This document shows, piece by piece, positions 11,576-25,579 of a stretch of 64,000 bases of DNA. The translations under genes were made by a program, and so were the position numbers. Positions within the stretch are counted from its first letter, which is position 1. Every line of letters begins with the position of its first letter. The DNA is from Diphasiastrum complanatum (lineage: Eukaryota > Streptophyta > Lycopodiopsida > Lycopodiales > Lycopodiaceae). Location of the stretch: NCBI GenBank assembly GCA_029204225.1, contig CM055100.1:58836975-58900974 (forward strand), written 5' to 3'. The notes below the pieces were generated by a model. The model saw only the letters and a program-made list of their open reading frames with translations. It was not told the DNA's origin and made no database searches.

Positions 11576-12560
11576 TTACAGGATCAACCTTGACTGCACG
11601 TTCACGATTTTCAAAAGTTATTTTTCCAGTACCCTAGCTATGAATTACTTGCACAACTCATACCCATGGGCGTCCCAATAGGACTCGGTAGACATTTGGT
11701 GCTTCTGGTAAGTCCATTACTACGGAAGTAATGACAAACTATACTCCGACAATTCTGACAGGTATATACGAACTGTAGTTTGATCAGCCAACTTAATGGC
11801 AAAAGTCGTAGGCTTTATCCTTGTAAGGCCCCACTTTGCACATAGCTTTAATTAATTCAGGTTAACTCCCAAACCGCCATCTATCACAACTGGTTCTTTA
11901 GAAAATTGCCTATGTTGTATCCGTAGGGTGATATTTTTTTGTTCACTTTCCCAAGCTGCTCCAACATAGAGTACTTCATTAGATTTTTCAAATCCAGCAC
12001 AAAAAAGTGGCTCTTGATGGACTTTGGATTCAGTGTGAGTTAACTCTTGTGCTAATACTTCTTTTGCTTTTGGCACTAACTTCAGGAACTCTCCCAACAA
12101 AATATTGATCTTACAAGACAAAATATTCATGAGCAATTCTGTTTGCGGCTTTCGGTTCAGTCATCTTGAAGGATTCTTCATGATGATGCAACTAAACACT
12201 CATATATGTACGTGAATTATTCGGTGGTTGCACTAGTGAAGAATGAACTTCGGTTGTTGCTCTAGTAGCTTCAAGCTCATCTTCCTCTTGCAATTGTTTA
12301 ATCCACTACCTCATATCCTGATATCTTCTTTGTTCTACATGAAGATTTGGATATACTCCTGATGTTGTTGGTATGTCAATTAATGGTATAGAATCAGCAA
12401 GTATTGGATCTGCTACAGGTTCTTTCTACTTCTGTGCTCTGGTAACCACCATCAAGGGTACACTTGGTTCATTCTAAACTGCTGGTGTTACGGCCATATT
12501 CGATTAAGGACCTGGAATAGTCCTAATATGGTAGACCAGCCCTCCAATGTTTGAGTTTAT
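11576..12560 (-). pseudogene. Ty3/gypsy protease-region remnant (minus strand)
   Basis: The frame at 11852-12136 ends VVIDGGLGVNLN, close to the retropepsin active-site block of plant gypsy elements. Further left on the same strand, across stops, IPVRIVGV, MDLPEAPNVYRVLLGRPWV and ITFENRERAVKV follow in the order expected for that domain. Many stops and shifts; inactive. The region right of 12136 is on the same strand but poorly preserved. Confidence 0.55.
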
Positions 12561-12594
12561 TGGTCACGCCTAGATTTTATTCCACGTCGAGGCC

Positions 12595-12976
12595 TGTTGG
12601 TGACTTGTAAACTTGAGAGGACCCAGACACTCTAATTGAGACATATGGAGTAGTGCATGTACGTGTGACTGATATAGATAGGAGGTATGGATGAAGAGCT
12701 GTGACCTATTTATAGTTGACCTACATGGGGATTGCATGGACTCATGCACAGAATCCTACTCTCTATATATTGAGATAGTGATTATTCTGTCGACGACTTT
12801 GGTCTAGGTTACCTGATGAGCTCTTCTCCTCTTGCTGTCACATTGGCATGACTTGGGGGCTAGATCCAGGAGGATTCTCCAGGAGGGATCTAGGTTTGGT
12901 TGGGTGGTTTTGCTCCACAGTCTCTCTTGTGTTTTCCTATCCTCATCTTAGGAGATTGTCCCTAGTGGTCTTTACA
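12595..12976 (+). mobile_element. 382-bp LTR (family F) with following primer site
   Basis: Begins TGTTGGTGAC and ends TCTTTACA; one base later the primer site TGGTATCAGAGCC begins at 12978. A TATA-like CTATTTATAG is at 12706-12715. No partner LTR was seen, so this is the 5' LTR of a truncated element or one whose 3' LTR is too diverged to recognise. Confidence 0.6.
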
Positions 12977-12990
12977 TTGGTATCAGAGCC

Positions 12991-15900
12991 CGGCTAGATG
13001 CGGATTTGGATCGGATGGAAAGAAATTCTACATCAAATCGGAATTGGAACGCACTTGGAATCACATCTCGGATGGAGTGCTGTTTTTTCAAGGGAAAATT
13101 GGATTTGGATTCACTAATTCTTGTTTTGAGCATGCTTTTTCAAACTTGGTAGTAGAGTGTTCTTCTCCTTGTTTGATTTTGTTAGAGATGCTGTGAATTA
13201 GTGTGGAATTCATTCTTATTTTTTGAAGTCTTGAAAATTTTATGTTTGAAGTAGAATGATCTGCTTGAGGAGATCCACTTTCTTGTTCAAATCTGTTCTT
13301 TTAGATGAATGATTTGCATGAATCCATAATGGTTTGGACAATCTGATTCAGATTGGGCAGCAAGAGGTTTATTGAAAGATTGACATGGAATTGATTTATC
13401 CTGCATAAATAAACTAATTGCTACTGAAAATCTTAAATTTTTTGGTTTGCAGGTGAGGATTTAAGGTTTTATTTGGCTAATCCTCTTGTATTTTATGCAA
13501 ACTGAAAACTGAGAATGGATTTGTAAATTGTAGATTCTCTAGAAAAGCAGATTTGAAATTGGAAAATGTGTGCGTGCTGATAAAACCCTATAAAACTTGT
13601 GTGTGATTGGTTCTCACTGCCTTTGTGAAGAGTTGTAACTTGGATAATCTCCTTTTTCCAATCCTCTGGTCGTTGGATCAGTTGACAGAACCCAAGTTAC
13701 CAGCTGAACAAGCTCGCACTTGAAATGGGAAGGGTTGAATCGGTTCTAAGGATTTGAAAGCCTGCATCTAGGCAGTATTAGCATGAACAGATGGTAGGAG
13801 TAGTGCGAGTAGCTAATGGACAGCTTGCCATGCTGTGACCAGCAATGCATTCTTTAGAACATGGAATTCGTCCTGTTGATCTGTGCAGAAGTTTTACAAA
13901 GGTTTAGGATTCCTGGTTGAGATCATAGGTGATAGCAAATGAATCCTCAATGTGAAGTTGTTGCAAATCTTTGGAGAGAAGGTCTGATTGTTGACAAGTG
14001 TGCCAGCCATGAGGTGCACATCGAGGGGATGAAGTGTTGTGAAGGAGTGCTGGGAATGGAGGTGGAGAACAGTCCTCGTGCGATCCATTGTCCTGACTTG
14101 CTTGAAAAATCTGTTTCTCTCTCGCGTTTGGGCAGCCACCCTTTTTTGGGTGTAGACGGCTGTAGGCGGCTGGAAAAGATTGAGACCTAAAATTTTTAGG
14201 TTTTGAGTAACCTTTTCTCTTTTGTGCATAGGTTGGGTATCTTGGAGTTGAGGGACCACAATTTGTAAAATTGCATGTATGTGCATGAGAGTCAACCAAT
14301 GTTTTAAGTGCTTGACGGGTTGTAATTTCAAAAATGATTCCAAAAGTAATTTTGGGAACTCGAAAAATTTGAGTTACTAGCCTCCCGTGAGAGTAATTTT
14401 GATTCCTTTGGGCATGTGTGTCAAAGCAGTAAACTCGGTTTCGGATATTGTTTTCCGATAAGAGGTAGAAAGAATTTGGTTTTTTTTTTCTTCTCTGTGA
14501 ACAATATGCATGTATAAAGTCCATATCAACTTGACAATTACCTATAAACCTAGCATTTTGAAAACTTAATATTGTTGTTTTTGTGTCAAGCTGTAATAAT
14601 CGGTCAAAATTTTATTAGACCGATCTTGACAAAATAATGGTAGTGGTTTGGTTCTCCTGGCAAGTACCCAGTTAGTGGAATTTTGGGTCCCCAGTACTTA
14701 GCTTTTTATCGATTTAACTCCGGAGTACGATTACTCTCAGTAAATTGAGTTAAACAGTAATTTTTTTTTTTATTCTTCCTTTTCAACTTCGGTGTTGCAC
14801 CGATAGGTTATCCTAAAAGATTTTGATCTTTAGGATTGAGGAAACTAAAGCTTTTCAGATACTTGTTAAATAAATGGAATAAGGTCATAATTTTTTGGGA
14901 GGTAGTTCTATATTTGATTAAAAAACAAGTGTATCGAATATCGTAAAGAATAGTCGGAACCAAATTTTATTGATTTTCCATTGATTCAGGCAACTTTAAC
15001 GAAGTAATGGAGTTGGTGTGGTCAAAAGGGAAGTAGCCTAACATTTACTTGTGTCAAAGGAATTTTCAGAGACCTTTGAATGACCGAAAAATCTAAGGGA
15101 GGAAGAAAATGAGACACTTAAGTAGATAAAGGTGATAGTGTTGTGTAATTTGGATTGGTTATTAATCCCTGTTTGGAAATTGCATAACACTGGTTTTTGA
15201 ATTCATTAAGTTGAATTTATTTTGAATATGTATGGGACCATGAGTTGACCCTATTTTGTTATGGAAAATTGTGACATGGAATGAGAATGACACTTGGTTC
15301 ACATTTCTATTGTAATGAGCCTTATTCCTAAGAGTTGGAACTCTCAGATGGCAGGAATTCAGGAATGATAGTACCAACCAGATGGGTTGTTTATGTGAAA
15401 CGGTAAAGTCATGTGCAGATTCTTGTTAAATCACAATTTTGAGCTAGATTATTGCGATCCATTAGAAACAAATTTGGGGGTACTCCAGTATTTGGCGGGA
15501 TAGAAATGTGCATATCTGGTATTGGAAATCTAGATGGAGTTTTGAGATCTCTGGATTATCGGATAATACAGTTATTGATCTTCTTAAAGGAACTAAATTT
15601 CTTGTACCATTTTAATTATAGATACTGAATATCTATTGGTATACTTCAGCTATATTGAATTTTTCCTTTGGTTTTGAAGAATAAGCTTAGGTCGTTTCGA
15701 CTGTATATGAACGAGGTTTCTCGTCCATACTGGGATCAATGCCTAGTGGTATTCTTAGATGAATTGGCGTCTACTGTGAAAACTTAAGGAAATGGAGAAT
15801 TCAATAGTTGGAGGTATCTTTCTAGAAAATGGTTAACCCAAGAAAGCTAAGATCCAAGAAGAGAATCTTCACCATTTCAAGACCCCAAAAAGAACCAAAG

Positions 15901-16123
15901 AGAATGTCAAGCATCTCACCTCTTTTCTAAGCCATTCCACATCAAGACCTCATGCCAAGATTGACATTCTTGGTAGGCTTAGATTTCATCTAGATTCTTA
16001 GCTTAACCCCCTCCCCATTGGATCTAAGCCTGTACTACACGACGACTCACCCGATTGGAGATCCAAACCCCGACTTTGCCCTCTTGATCATGATGATTAG
16101 GGAGGCACCAAAAAGGTCCAACA
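12991..16123. other. 3.1-kb stretch without recognisable genes
   Basis: Begins as the leader of the element with LTR at 12595-12976 and ends as LTR sequence of the gypsy element whose primer site starts at 16130. Open frames of up to about 200 codons occur on the minus strand at 13904-14524 but have no recognisable domain and overlap each other in two frames. Probably non-coding internal sequence of a non-autonomous retroelement plus gypsy LTR. Confidence 0.4.
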
Positions 16124-16129
16124 TTTTTT

Positions 16130-16147
16130 TGGCGCCATTGCTGGGGA
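16130..16147 (+). other. Ty3/gypsy primer-binding site of outer element H
   Basis: TGGCGCCATTGCTGGGGA matches the tRNA-Asp-type primer site of plant Athila/Tat gypsy elements. The 5' LTR would end at about 16123. The downstream leader contains repeated TATAACTCGCC and is interrupted at 16374 by element B; the gag of this element appears at 31034. Confidence 0.75.
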
Positions 16148-16373
16148 GATGGTGCTAGCGTACTATTTAGATGGGTTTTAGTTTGCATATTGCTTGACCT
16201 TTTTTTTTTTTCACAGGTTTATTACTCGTCGCTTGGCTTTTCTCTGTTTTTTCTTCACTAGTATAACTCGCCACTTTTTCAATGATCTAGGCAGAGTTCA
16301 AACTCTGTTCTGTGAGTTGGGCAAGTTATAATTTATAACTCGCCATCAGAGGTATTACTCACCAGCAGGGTAT
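16148..16373 (+). repeat. Gypsy H leader, left part, with TATAACTCGCC repeats
   Basis: TATAACTCGCCAC (near 16262), TTTATAACTCGCCATCAG (near 16333) and degenerate copies recur here. The same motif recurs at 30321-30610 on the far side of element B, showing that the two flanks were once continuous. Confidence 0.7.
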
Positions 16374-17134
<761 letters not shown>

Positions 17135-17733
17135 TGGTATTAGAGCTTGTGTTTCAGATTATTAAGGAGGCAATCACATCTATCAATGATTTGGAGAAGA
17201 TATCAATGCTAGAGCATGCTAGATTGGATTCTACACCAAAACCGAGTTTCTTGCATTTGTAGATTGGATCTTTTGTAGATCAAAACCCTATATAGGTTTA
17301 TAATCTTGATCGATTCTAATTTTTCAGTTCACATGTTGGATTTGGCTGATTTTTGGATTATTGGAATAGCCTAAGTGGTGGCTAATAGGTTGCATATCAA
17401 GTTTTTGGCATTTGCATATAGATTTTGAAATATTCATTTTTTTGTGATTTTGTCAAAAACCTAGTTTTGATTGGATCTCTAGATAGTGAGGTTTCTAGAC
17501 TTCATTTGAGTGTGTTTCAATCTTAGAAACTGACAAGAGTCATTAGATTTAGGATAGATCATAGGTTGATCAAGATTTCATGATTCTATGTGTTGATTTG
17601 CTTGGTATAAGTGCTAGAAGAGAATTGAGAAGTTTCATATCTTTGTGATTTTCTTTTTAAAACATGTGTTGTTGTTCAGAGGAGTTCTTTGTGCATTAAA
17701 ACAGGTTGAAAGAGAGAATCAGGTCATTGCTAC

Positions 17734-18540
17734 ATGGCTACATCAAGTGGAATCATGTTGGAAGCCAATGATAGACTTACCTCAAGTAAATGATGTTTTG
17801 GATATTGTTGTAGGTTTGGAGGAGACCAACAATACAACAAGATCAATTGAGGTATGACAGGAGGTCCAAAAGGGCTCTACACATGAAAAAGATGAATGTT
17901 ACCAATGAGCTTCTCAAGGAAGTTGGTAAGACTTCATCTAAGGATGATTGGGATTCATTGAAGAAGCTTTATGAATCCAAGTCTACTTCTAGAGTGTTGA
18001 CTCTAAGAAGGCAAATCTTTTCTTGTTTGCAAAAGAATGAAGAAATTCCAAATACTTTTATTTTGAGAGTAAAAGCATTGAATGATGAGTTGGCTTGCAT
18101 TGATGAGAGCATTAAGGAAGGAGAGCTTGTTCAAGTTATTCTTAATGGATTTTTGGATGCTCATGCTAACATTGTTCAAAGTCTTGCTATTCAAAGAACT
18201 TTGCCAAGTTTGATTGATCTTCAATAGATCTTGATCCATGAAGAATATAGGCTTCAAGCAAGAGGTGGATCTTCATCAACATCTCAAGTTGGAGAGGAGG
18301 CTATGTTCATCAAGGAAAAAAACAAAAGTAAGTGGTCTAAAGGGCAAGATCAAGTGGATGCTTCTTCAAATGGCAAAAATAAGAATAGATCAAAGCTCAA
18401 GTGCTTCTATTGTGGCATCAAAGGACACTTTGCAAGTGTGTGTTACAAGAAGAAGACAGATCAAGGAGACAAGCAAGGTAATCTTACTCTTGATGAGGAT
18501 GGTTTGGATGTACAAAAACTTGAAATTCTATTAGGATCTA
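17734..18540 (+). pseudogene. Element B gag (UBN2-type)
   Basis: ATG at 17734 starts a short gag-like frame that shifts at about 17855. The main part then reads NVTNELLKEVGKTSSKDDWDSL, LVQVILNGFLDAHANIVQS and, after a TAG at 18226-18228, IHEEYRLQARGG. The CCHC knuckle CFYCGIKGHFASVC is at about 18402-18443. Relative to gag of elements A and E about 40 N-terminal residues, including the usual YSIWKVRMES block, are missing. After 18540 the frame enters unrelated repeat D. Inactive. Confidence 0.8.
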
Positions 18541-18639
18541 GTGCAGTATGCAAATCACATCGCACAATCACCATAGCCACTCCTCACAAGCTCTCAAAGA
18601 TGGCACAACAAAAGTTAAGTCTATTATGAAGAAATATTG

Positions 18640-21600
18640 TACATATAACAAAGCCCCAAACTGCATGGGCTCAACAGGTGTCACTAAACTGGCCTACCAC
18701 CTGCCAAACTAGAGTTAGGCCCAATATGCCCACATATATTGACAAACCCAAGACATGCCCCTGAGTATAGCATAATGAACTCAAAATCACTGTACAGGCT
18801 AATTTCTTCCTACATGTGGCTATCCAGCTAACCCAAGTAGCCGTCTATGGAATCAATGCCCGATCAATATATCCTAACGAGTCACATCCTGAGCACAACC
18901 ATATACAATAAACCAATTAAACTGTACACCAGTTACATCATCACATTTAGAGCTTATACTAATGAATCAGATCAAAATTGATTTCTGACTCTCTCCCTTA
19001 AGCTCAAATGTGATAAGAGTGAAAAACAATATATTGCAGCAGCGTTTGGAGTGTCCAAAAGATGTTATGCATATCACAGCTACCATGTACTTGACTCACA
19101 CTCGAGCACACCAACAAACCACTAGGTTTGACTCACAAAGTATCATGTAAACACAATGCTCATACAGAGAGTCTACCACACTCTCGACCAACTGACTCGT
19201 CCCCATCCAACTTGAAACGCAAGTGGACCACATTAGTGACATGGCTCAAACTAAGGAAATCCCACTGCCACCATGAGACTTACATCCTCCATCTAGCTAG
19301 GCTGACAACCTATCAGACACTTACAAGCACAAACTTGTAAAGCTGACATAAATGAGCGACTGAGGCTCAACCTGAGGAAATCTTACTGCCACTATAAGAT
19401 TGTACCCTCACTAGATAGACAGCTAGTAGACAATGACAAGTCAATGAGCATAAAATGACTACTTTGTTTTACTGTAGCAAATGCACAACCACATAGAACT
19501 CCGACTCCGATCTAGACTCATGTGACAAGGTAACATGCAAGCCCACACACACTCATGCAAACCAACATGAATGATAAAGCGTCAAATACATGACCAAGGT
19601 CTGCCCATAAGTGGTATACTATCATACCAACACCTGTCACATGTAGATCCGTTGCTACACCATTGGTCTCCAAATCAGGTCCTCAACCATGGCCTGCACC
19701 TGTAACCAAGATGCCCTCATGTCCAAGCATATCACATAGATGTCCTCATACATCATCCAGGATCAACCATCTCAAACCAATGAGCGCTTCAAGCCTCATC
19801 CCTGATGTATTTCTCAAACAAAGCTATGCTCCAAGCCGCTTTGCCCTGACATCCTGTCCAATAAGCTCTGAAAGCTGATCCCCATCCATTTTCCATGCAC
19901 TAAGCACAAGAGTCTACCAAGGACTCAATGAATGAATGTACACAAATCTCACCATAGTCTATACCTGAGTAGCTCGCCCACCTCCCAGAGATACTGATGA
20001 TGATCTGTCTATCCTACATCCCATGTAGGTTCAACTTTCCATGCTTGACGTTGCCAACTCTGATTTGACTAGTATATAGGCCTCCCACCAAGGAGCCTAT
20101 CTCCTCAATGTATCCATCATAGCGTCCAAGCCAAAGCAAATGCAAACTAGATCCACTATTGTGATGAATAACTCACCCACAATCCATAGCATATTAGGTA
20201 GGATAGCTCCAGAACCCCGTACCCTCATGTACCATCTGATCACCAAGTATCTATTACCCGCTAATAGCTCCCCAAGAATCTATCCACCTGTAGTGCAACT
20301 AGACTCCAACTGGATCTAACCAAAGACTGCATCTTGCTTACCAAATAATGATGGATAGAAACAACATGTGATGCCAACCTAGAGATCACTGTGCATATAA
20401 CCATGCAGCTCACCTAATCACTCAGCAAAGTATCAGTTGTCACTCCCTGAGCAACCATCTCCATCCATGCTGGCTCACAACCATGGGCATGCTGGATCCA
20501 CATCACCCCGTAATGCTCTCCATGCCCTCAATATATGTACCACCATAGGTACACTCCATGTCACCTACCTCCAAGTAGGCTTGACCCGTCCCAAAGGTCA
20601 TAACATATGATGCACCAGCCGACGCACATTGTCCATACATCAAATGACATATTATACTTGAGCAATTGTAGCATCTCCCTGAGTGCCACCCTAATGGACT
20701 CGTCATCCACATACTATGCTCACCTGATGTCTCCAATCCTGGTCACCATCCTGCTAGGCAAGCCGAACTCCAAAGCATCACCTGCTCCACCTGGCTCCTA
20801 GCATCTACTCGCTCTCCCTGGCTATGTGCCACCCAACACCATGCCAACGCAAGCATATCCCTAAGTCACCACTCACGGGATCCCAAGATTGTTGTCTCCC
20901 TGATCGTACTGAGGTATATGGCTCTGAAAAATGACTTCCTCTAGGCTTCCCCATGATCTCACCATCTGAGAATCTGCACCATGGAAATTCCAACACCTGT
21001 GCTAAGCGTAGACTCCTGCAAATATAGCCAACTGCATGAAAGCTATAGGTAGCTTATCCACGCCCGTGATGGTAGATGTCTCTCCATCGATGCCAATGTC
21101 CAATGACTGGCCCCCTGCTGTAATGCCATCCTGTACTCTCAAATGAGCACACCATGAAGTCCTCGCCATCAATGTCCCCTGCAGTAGTCCGCTAGCAAAA
21201 CACTACCATAGTGTTTGCCCTCTAATCATACCCCGTGCGATCTCCATCAGCTCTCCAACCTAGAGCTGGCTCACAAAGTTTCACGCTTTGTCCATTTGCG
21301 TTTGCAGCTTCCTGATTCCATCATGAATCCCACTTGTAAGTCCTGTCCATGCCAATGACTCAAGTCCAATATGAAATAGTTGCCCCTGATGATCATCCCA
21401 TGTCATCCTGTAGTGCTATCCCTACCAGGTATCCCAATGCCATCCCTGATCACAAAGATCTGAGCATCTACCCTGTAGTGCCCACCGGTATTCCCCCAAG
21501 CTAGCTCCTAGATGCTCTTGTGAATGGTTCCAAACCACTCCACGAGAATACACTGAGATGTGAACTCCAAAGCCACCATCAAGTCCCTCACATGACTGTG

Positions 21601-21763
21601 CATGCCAATATCCCTCCAAGTGAACCTGTGAGATCTTCCATGTCCATATCCAAACAATCTACACCATGTCATCACTAAAATTTTCATCCCTGATGCAATA
21701 CTGATATGGCAAATTGACTTGACTTATCCAAACTGGCAGTTGAAGTTTATCTCTTCGATGACC
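18640..21763. repeat. Repeat family D, left part (inside element B)
   Basis: A 3.1-kb C/A-rich stretch without long ORFs. Part of it (about 20320-20870) is present in inverted orientation at 4090-4750. The right part continues after element C at 27113 to about 28230. Class unknown; no LTR or terminal inverted repeat was recognised. Confidence 0.5.
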
Positions 21764-22594
21764 TGTGAAAAATGCAAAAATAAGCTCGGTAGAGGCCAAA
21801 AATCTTGTATATAGATAAACACACATGTGTGGAGCCTGTTCCCACGTGTGAAACTAGTGTACTTGTCATGTACCATAATCGTATAGGATGTACATATGAT
21901 TTAATTCAAGTTCTAGTGGCTAAAAAGGCCAAAAACTAGTTTTCTAGACATATGACACATGGCATCAATCTATTGATTGCATGAGCTACATCCTTTGGTT
22001 AGGTGTCATATCCCATGTGTAGGGGACAGCTCACATGTGTGGAATAAGCTGAAGTAGACGAATTTTGACTTCTAGAAGATTTCCAAGTAGATCTCCATAT
22101 AGAAGGAAAATGGACCAAAAGTGCTCAAAATAGAAGGTTTTGTCCAAGTGTCATTTTTGCATGATGAATCATCATATGACAAAGCACCTTCACACATGTG
22201 AGATCAGAGGGATGATCGGTACCACGAGCTCCCACTTATTGTATATATAGAGCCACATTTGGCCATAATCATTGTGAGACACCAATCTTGGTTTTGGAAG
22301 CAATTTTGAGTGATTCTCTCCATTTGTCTACATTTGTTTTGATTGTTTTGAGGTTCTATCAATATGTACTTGGTTTTCAGGTTGGAGTACGTACTCAGAC
22401 AGTGTTTCACACGTGTGAAACCAGAAAGTACACTTACCTTCAATTTATGATTGTTCTTGTTAGGATTTTGTGTCTAGAATTGATCTAGATTGATCTTAAT
22501 CTAAAGTAGATTGATAGATCAAGTAATCTGACAACCAATCCCTCTTGAGGATCAGATTAGGATCCACTCTTGGTCCTTTTGTACTTTTTGCACA
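21764..22594 (+). repeat. LTR C, 5' copy
   Basis: Contains five or more CACACATGTG/CACACGTGTG-type palindromes, for example 21820-21829, 22191-22200 and 22408-22417 (the last within TTTCACACGTGTGAAA). Unlike LTRs A and B it has no (CT)n tract. Confidence 0.92.
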
Positions 22595-22607
22595 TGGTAT
22601 CAGAGCC

Positions 22608-24268
22608 TAGTACAAGAGGTGTTGTTGAAATTGATAGGGTTAATCCAAATCAAAGCCAAAATTAGCAGTTTTTTGAAAACTAGTCAAATTTTGTGTAGCG
22701 AGTTGGATTTGATAGATATTCTCAAAAGTTTTGGACCAGAACTTTTGTGGGCTGTAGGAACCCTTTTCACACGTGTGAGATTGTACAGCACCAGTTTTGG
22801 CTGAGAAAATTTAAAAATTTGTACAATTTGACTCACACACCCAATTTGAGAGATTTTTGGTGCAAAATCAAGCATTTTCTATAGAGAATCTAATCCCTTG
22901 ATTAGTTCTTGGGTTACATCAGCCAAGAAATTAAATTTGAAGCTTGAATTAGGTGCATTAATTGATTATCTCTGATTTTTTGAGTGCATGTTGAAGTTGA
23001 GAGAGATTTTGTCAAAAATCATAGATTAAGGAGTGATATGCAAGGTGAGAGGATGAAATCCATTGTACCATCACTCTAGATTTGTTCAAGAGTGATAGGG
23101 TCAAGTTTAGAAGCATCAATTTGCTAGAAAACATCCTTGGATCTGTCCTCCAAGTGAAACCTTTGAGAGTTTCTAGTGCGTATGGAGCATCTATGCAAAT
23201 CTTTTGTAGAATTTGACATAGATTGGCTTCAATTGAAAGTTCTAGAAAAGAGTTTGAGATCCAAGTCACATTATTCAATCCTACTCGACTTTTTTGAGTG
23301 TTTGTGAGGTTTGAAAAGAGTCATTAAGGTGCCTATGGCAAATGTGTAGAGAGAGATCCAATTTTCTAAGAGTTCCTTCCTTTGTAGAGGGCGAGATTTA
23401 GAAGCTCATTTTGTGTTGTTATTGGTGAAGAATTTGTCTTCTCCTATGTGATCAAATATTTCTAAGTGGCATTAGCTCTTTGAAGCACAATATCTTAGTG
23501 AGAAAAATCACAACTTTTGATTTTGAATTTCATTCCAAGTCTTAAAAAGTAGAGTAAGTGGTGGATCCAATAGGAGTGATTGAATTCAATTTGTTGAGCA
23601 AAAATTGACATAGAATGTATGAAACTCAAATTAGTTCTATTCAACTTTCTTTGTGAGAGTGTGAGGGTCAATTTGTGATCCCACTGGATGTCTAGAATGA
23701 GGAGGAGTCCATATTTGAGTACTCATGCATGGTTGAGAACTTTGTGAATCTCTAGTTGTCTAATTTTTTAAGCTTTGTGAAAAATTGGTGGTATAGTTTG
23801 TTGTCAAATTAAATCAAATTCATTCTAAATTTCAAGTGTGAGATTATTTGGGTCAAGAGTGAGTCCAAAAAAAGTGATTAAGTTTTATTTTCATGTATTT
23901 GAAACAAAACCCATCTTTTGTTCAAGAATCTCAAGTGTTGAGAGAACTAGTCAAGTGAAAAGGAAAATCTAGGTGTCAAATCTTTTTCATATCCATTTCA
24001 ACTTTCAAAAGAAAGAGTCATTGGTATTTGATGAGTCCAATAGGAGATTGGATCTGATTTCTTTTGTGATTTGATTCAAATATTGTGTGCTTTTGCCTTA
24101 GTGATCAAAGCAAAGTTTCCAAGTGATTAGTCATTAGTGTGAAGATTGATTCTTAGGTTTGTGAGCTAGATCTTTTGTAGATCATTCTAGATTTTTGAAG
24201 AGTTCAAATCCAGTCTCTTGAAAGTCTCAAATTACATTTGTAGAATCATATCACAGGTTTTTATTCAC
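22608..24268 (+). other. Element C leader, no gene
   Basis: About 1.6 kb between the primer site and the first credible ATG with stops in every frame; contains CACACGTGTG at 22768-22777. It looks like a long untranslated leader with a possible packaging role, which is inference only. Confidence 0.5.
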
Positions 24269-25579
24269 ATGGCATCAATAGGTGGCATCCTATTGAAGGA
24301 AAGAAAGAATCCTAAGTGCAACCTTTGTGGCAAGGGAGGATATTTTTCCTCAAGATGCTACAAAAAGAAGACCAATCCATCCAAGAAGAACCAAAGCAAG
24401 GGGGCCGAGGAGAAGGATGGAGCTTCAAGTTCGAAATGCAAATACAAGAAGGACAAGTCCAAGGAAAGGTGTTTTCTTTGTGGAAAGGTGAATAAGGCTT
24501 GGAGTCTCACAAGGACTTGCAAGATTTGTCTTCAAGAGTCCATCACAACACATGTCAAATCTTTTGAAATTTTTCATTTGGAAGTGCATTGTTTGGTTCA
24601 AGATGCAAAGATAGATGTCACTTTCATGAAAGTAACTTGGATTTATTTTATGTCCTTGGATAGTATTTTGCTTGGAACTTTAGATAAGTTCAAACTTATT
24701 GTTATAATCCAAGAGAAATCAATCAAGAATAAGGAGCAGCAATCACAAAATGAAAATATTTTCATTTATGCTATCATGTCAACTTATGAAGAACCATTTT
24801 GCTTTGAAGAGATTTTTGTATCTCAAAGGTGGATTAAGGCAATACTAGTTGAGTGTGATGCCTTAAAAGATACCAAAATATGTTTTCCTTGTAAGCTTAC
24901 ATTAGTTATGAAGTCAAGGAAATGGAAATATCTTCATAATGTAGGATTTTTTGGTTTCAATAAGATCATGAATGATGTGTTCATTCATAAAGATGAAAAT
25001 TGTATGTTTTCAATCCTAAAGGCAAGTTGTAAACTTCTTATGAGAATAAGTGAAGCATCCAAAGTGGACACTTATATCCATAAGCAAGTAGTTAGCCTTA
25101 TTGAGATGGAAATACCTTTTGATTTCAATATTGGAAAAATCATGCCAAGTTGTGGTGATTTTTGGACTTATGTTTCTAGCATAAGTAATCTTGATAATCA
25201 TAGGAAGTGCATATTGAATGGTCATACTTGTTGTGATCATTATGAGACATGGAGGTCTCTGATTTCCATCAAAAAGGAGCACCATGAAGAAGAGGATCTT
25301 AAGGAGTCATCTCAAGGTTCAAATGTGCCAAGGATTGAGGAGGAGAATCCTTCTCAAGGTTCAAGTGTGCCAAGGATTGAGGAGGAGAGACCTTCTCAAA
25401 TTGTGATTCCAAAAAGAAACTCAAGAAATATGGTTGGTCCATGTGGCTCACATTTCAAGGGAAAGAGGAGCATATCTCATATGGTATACATCACATACTT
25501 ACTTCTCTTGTGTCATTTGATAAATCAATTTGCTTTGGTGAGATCATTGCATCTCAAAATTGGAGTAAAGCCATACTAG
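24269..25579 (+). CDS. Element C ORF1: gag start fused to zinc-knuckle region and unknown module
   Basis: ATG at 24269 gives MASIGGILL, the usual Gag start of this group, but the next residues jump to a knuckle CNLCGKGGYFSSRC (His replaced by Tyr) and a half knuckle CFLCGK, so most of Gag is deleted. A 300-residue region of unknown function follows, containing CFEEIFVSQRWIKAILVE. Near the end PRIEEE repeats and FKGKRSISHMVY resemble the copia linker before RT. The CFEEI..W.KA block recurs in ORF2. The frame is open for 436 codons, long for decayed DNA, but no enzyme motif is visible. Confidence 0.5.
   Translation: MASIGGILLKERKNPKCNLCGKGGYFSSRCYKKKTNPSKKNQSKGAEEKDGASSSKCKYKKDKSKERCFLCGKVNKAWSLTRTCKICLQESITTHVKSFEIFHLEVHCLVQDAKIDVTFMKVTWIYFMSLDSILLGTLDKFKLIVIIQEKSIKNKEQQSQNENIFIYAIMSTYEEPFCFEEIFVSQRWIKAILVECDALKDTKICFPCKLTLVMKSRKWKYLHNVGFFGFNKIMNDVFIHKDENCMFSILKASCKLLMRISEASKVDTYIHKQVVSLIEMEIPFDFNIGKIMPSCGDFWTYVSSISNLDNHRKCILNGHTCCDHYETWRSLISIKKEHHEEEDLKESSQGSNVPRIEEENPSQGSSVPRIEEERPSQIVIPKRNSRNMVGPCGSHFKGKRSISHMVYITYLLLLCHLINQFALVRSLHLKIGVKPY

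Noticed and set aside
13904-14524. 206- and 149-codon minus-strand ORFs
   Set aside because: They overlap in two frames, lack domain features and lie in retroelement leader DNA.
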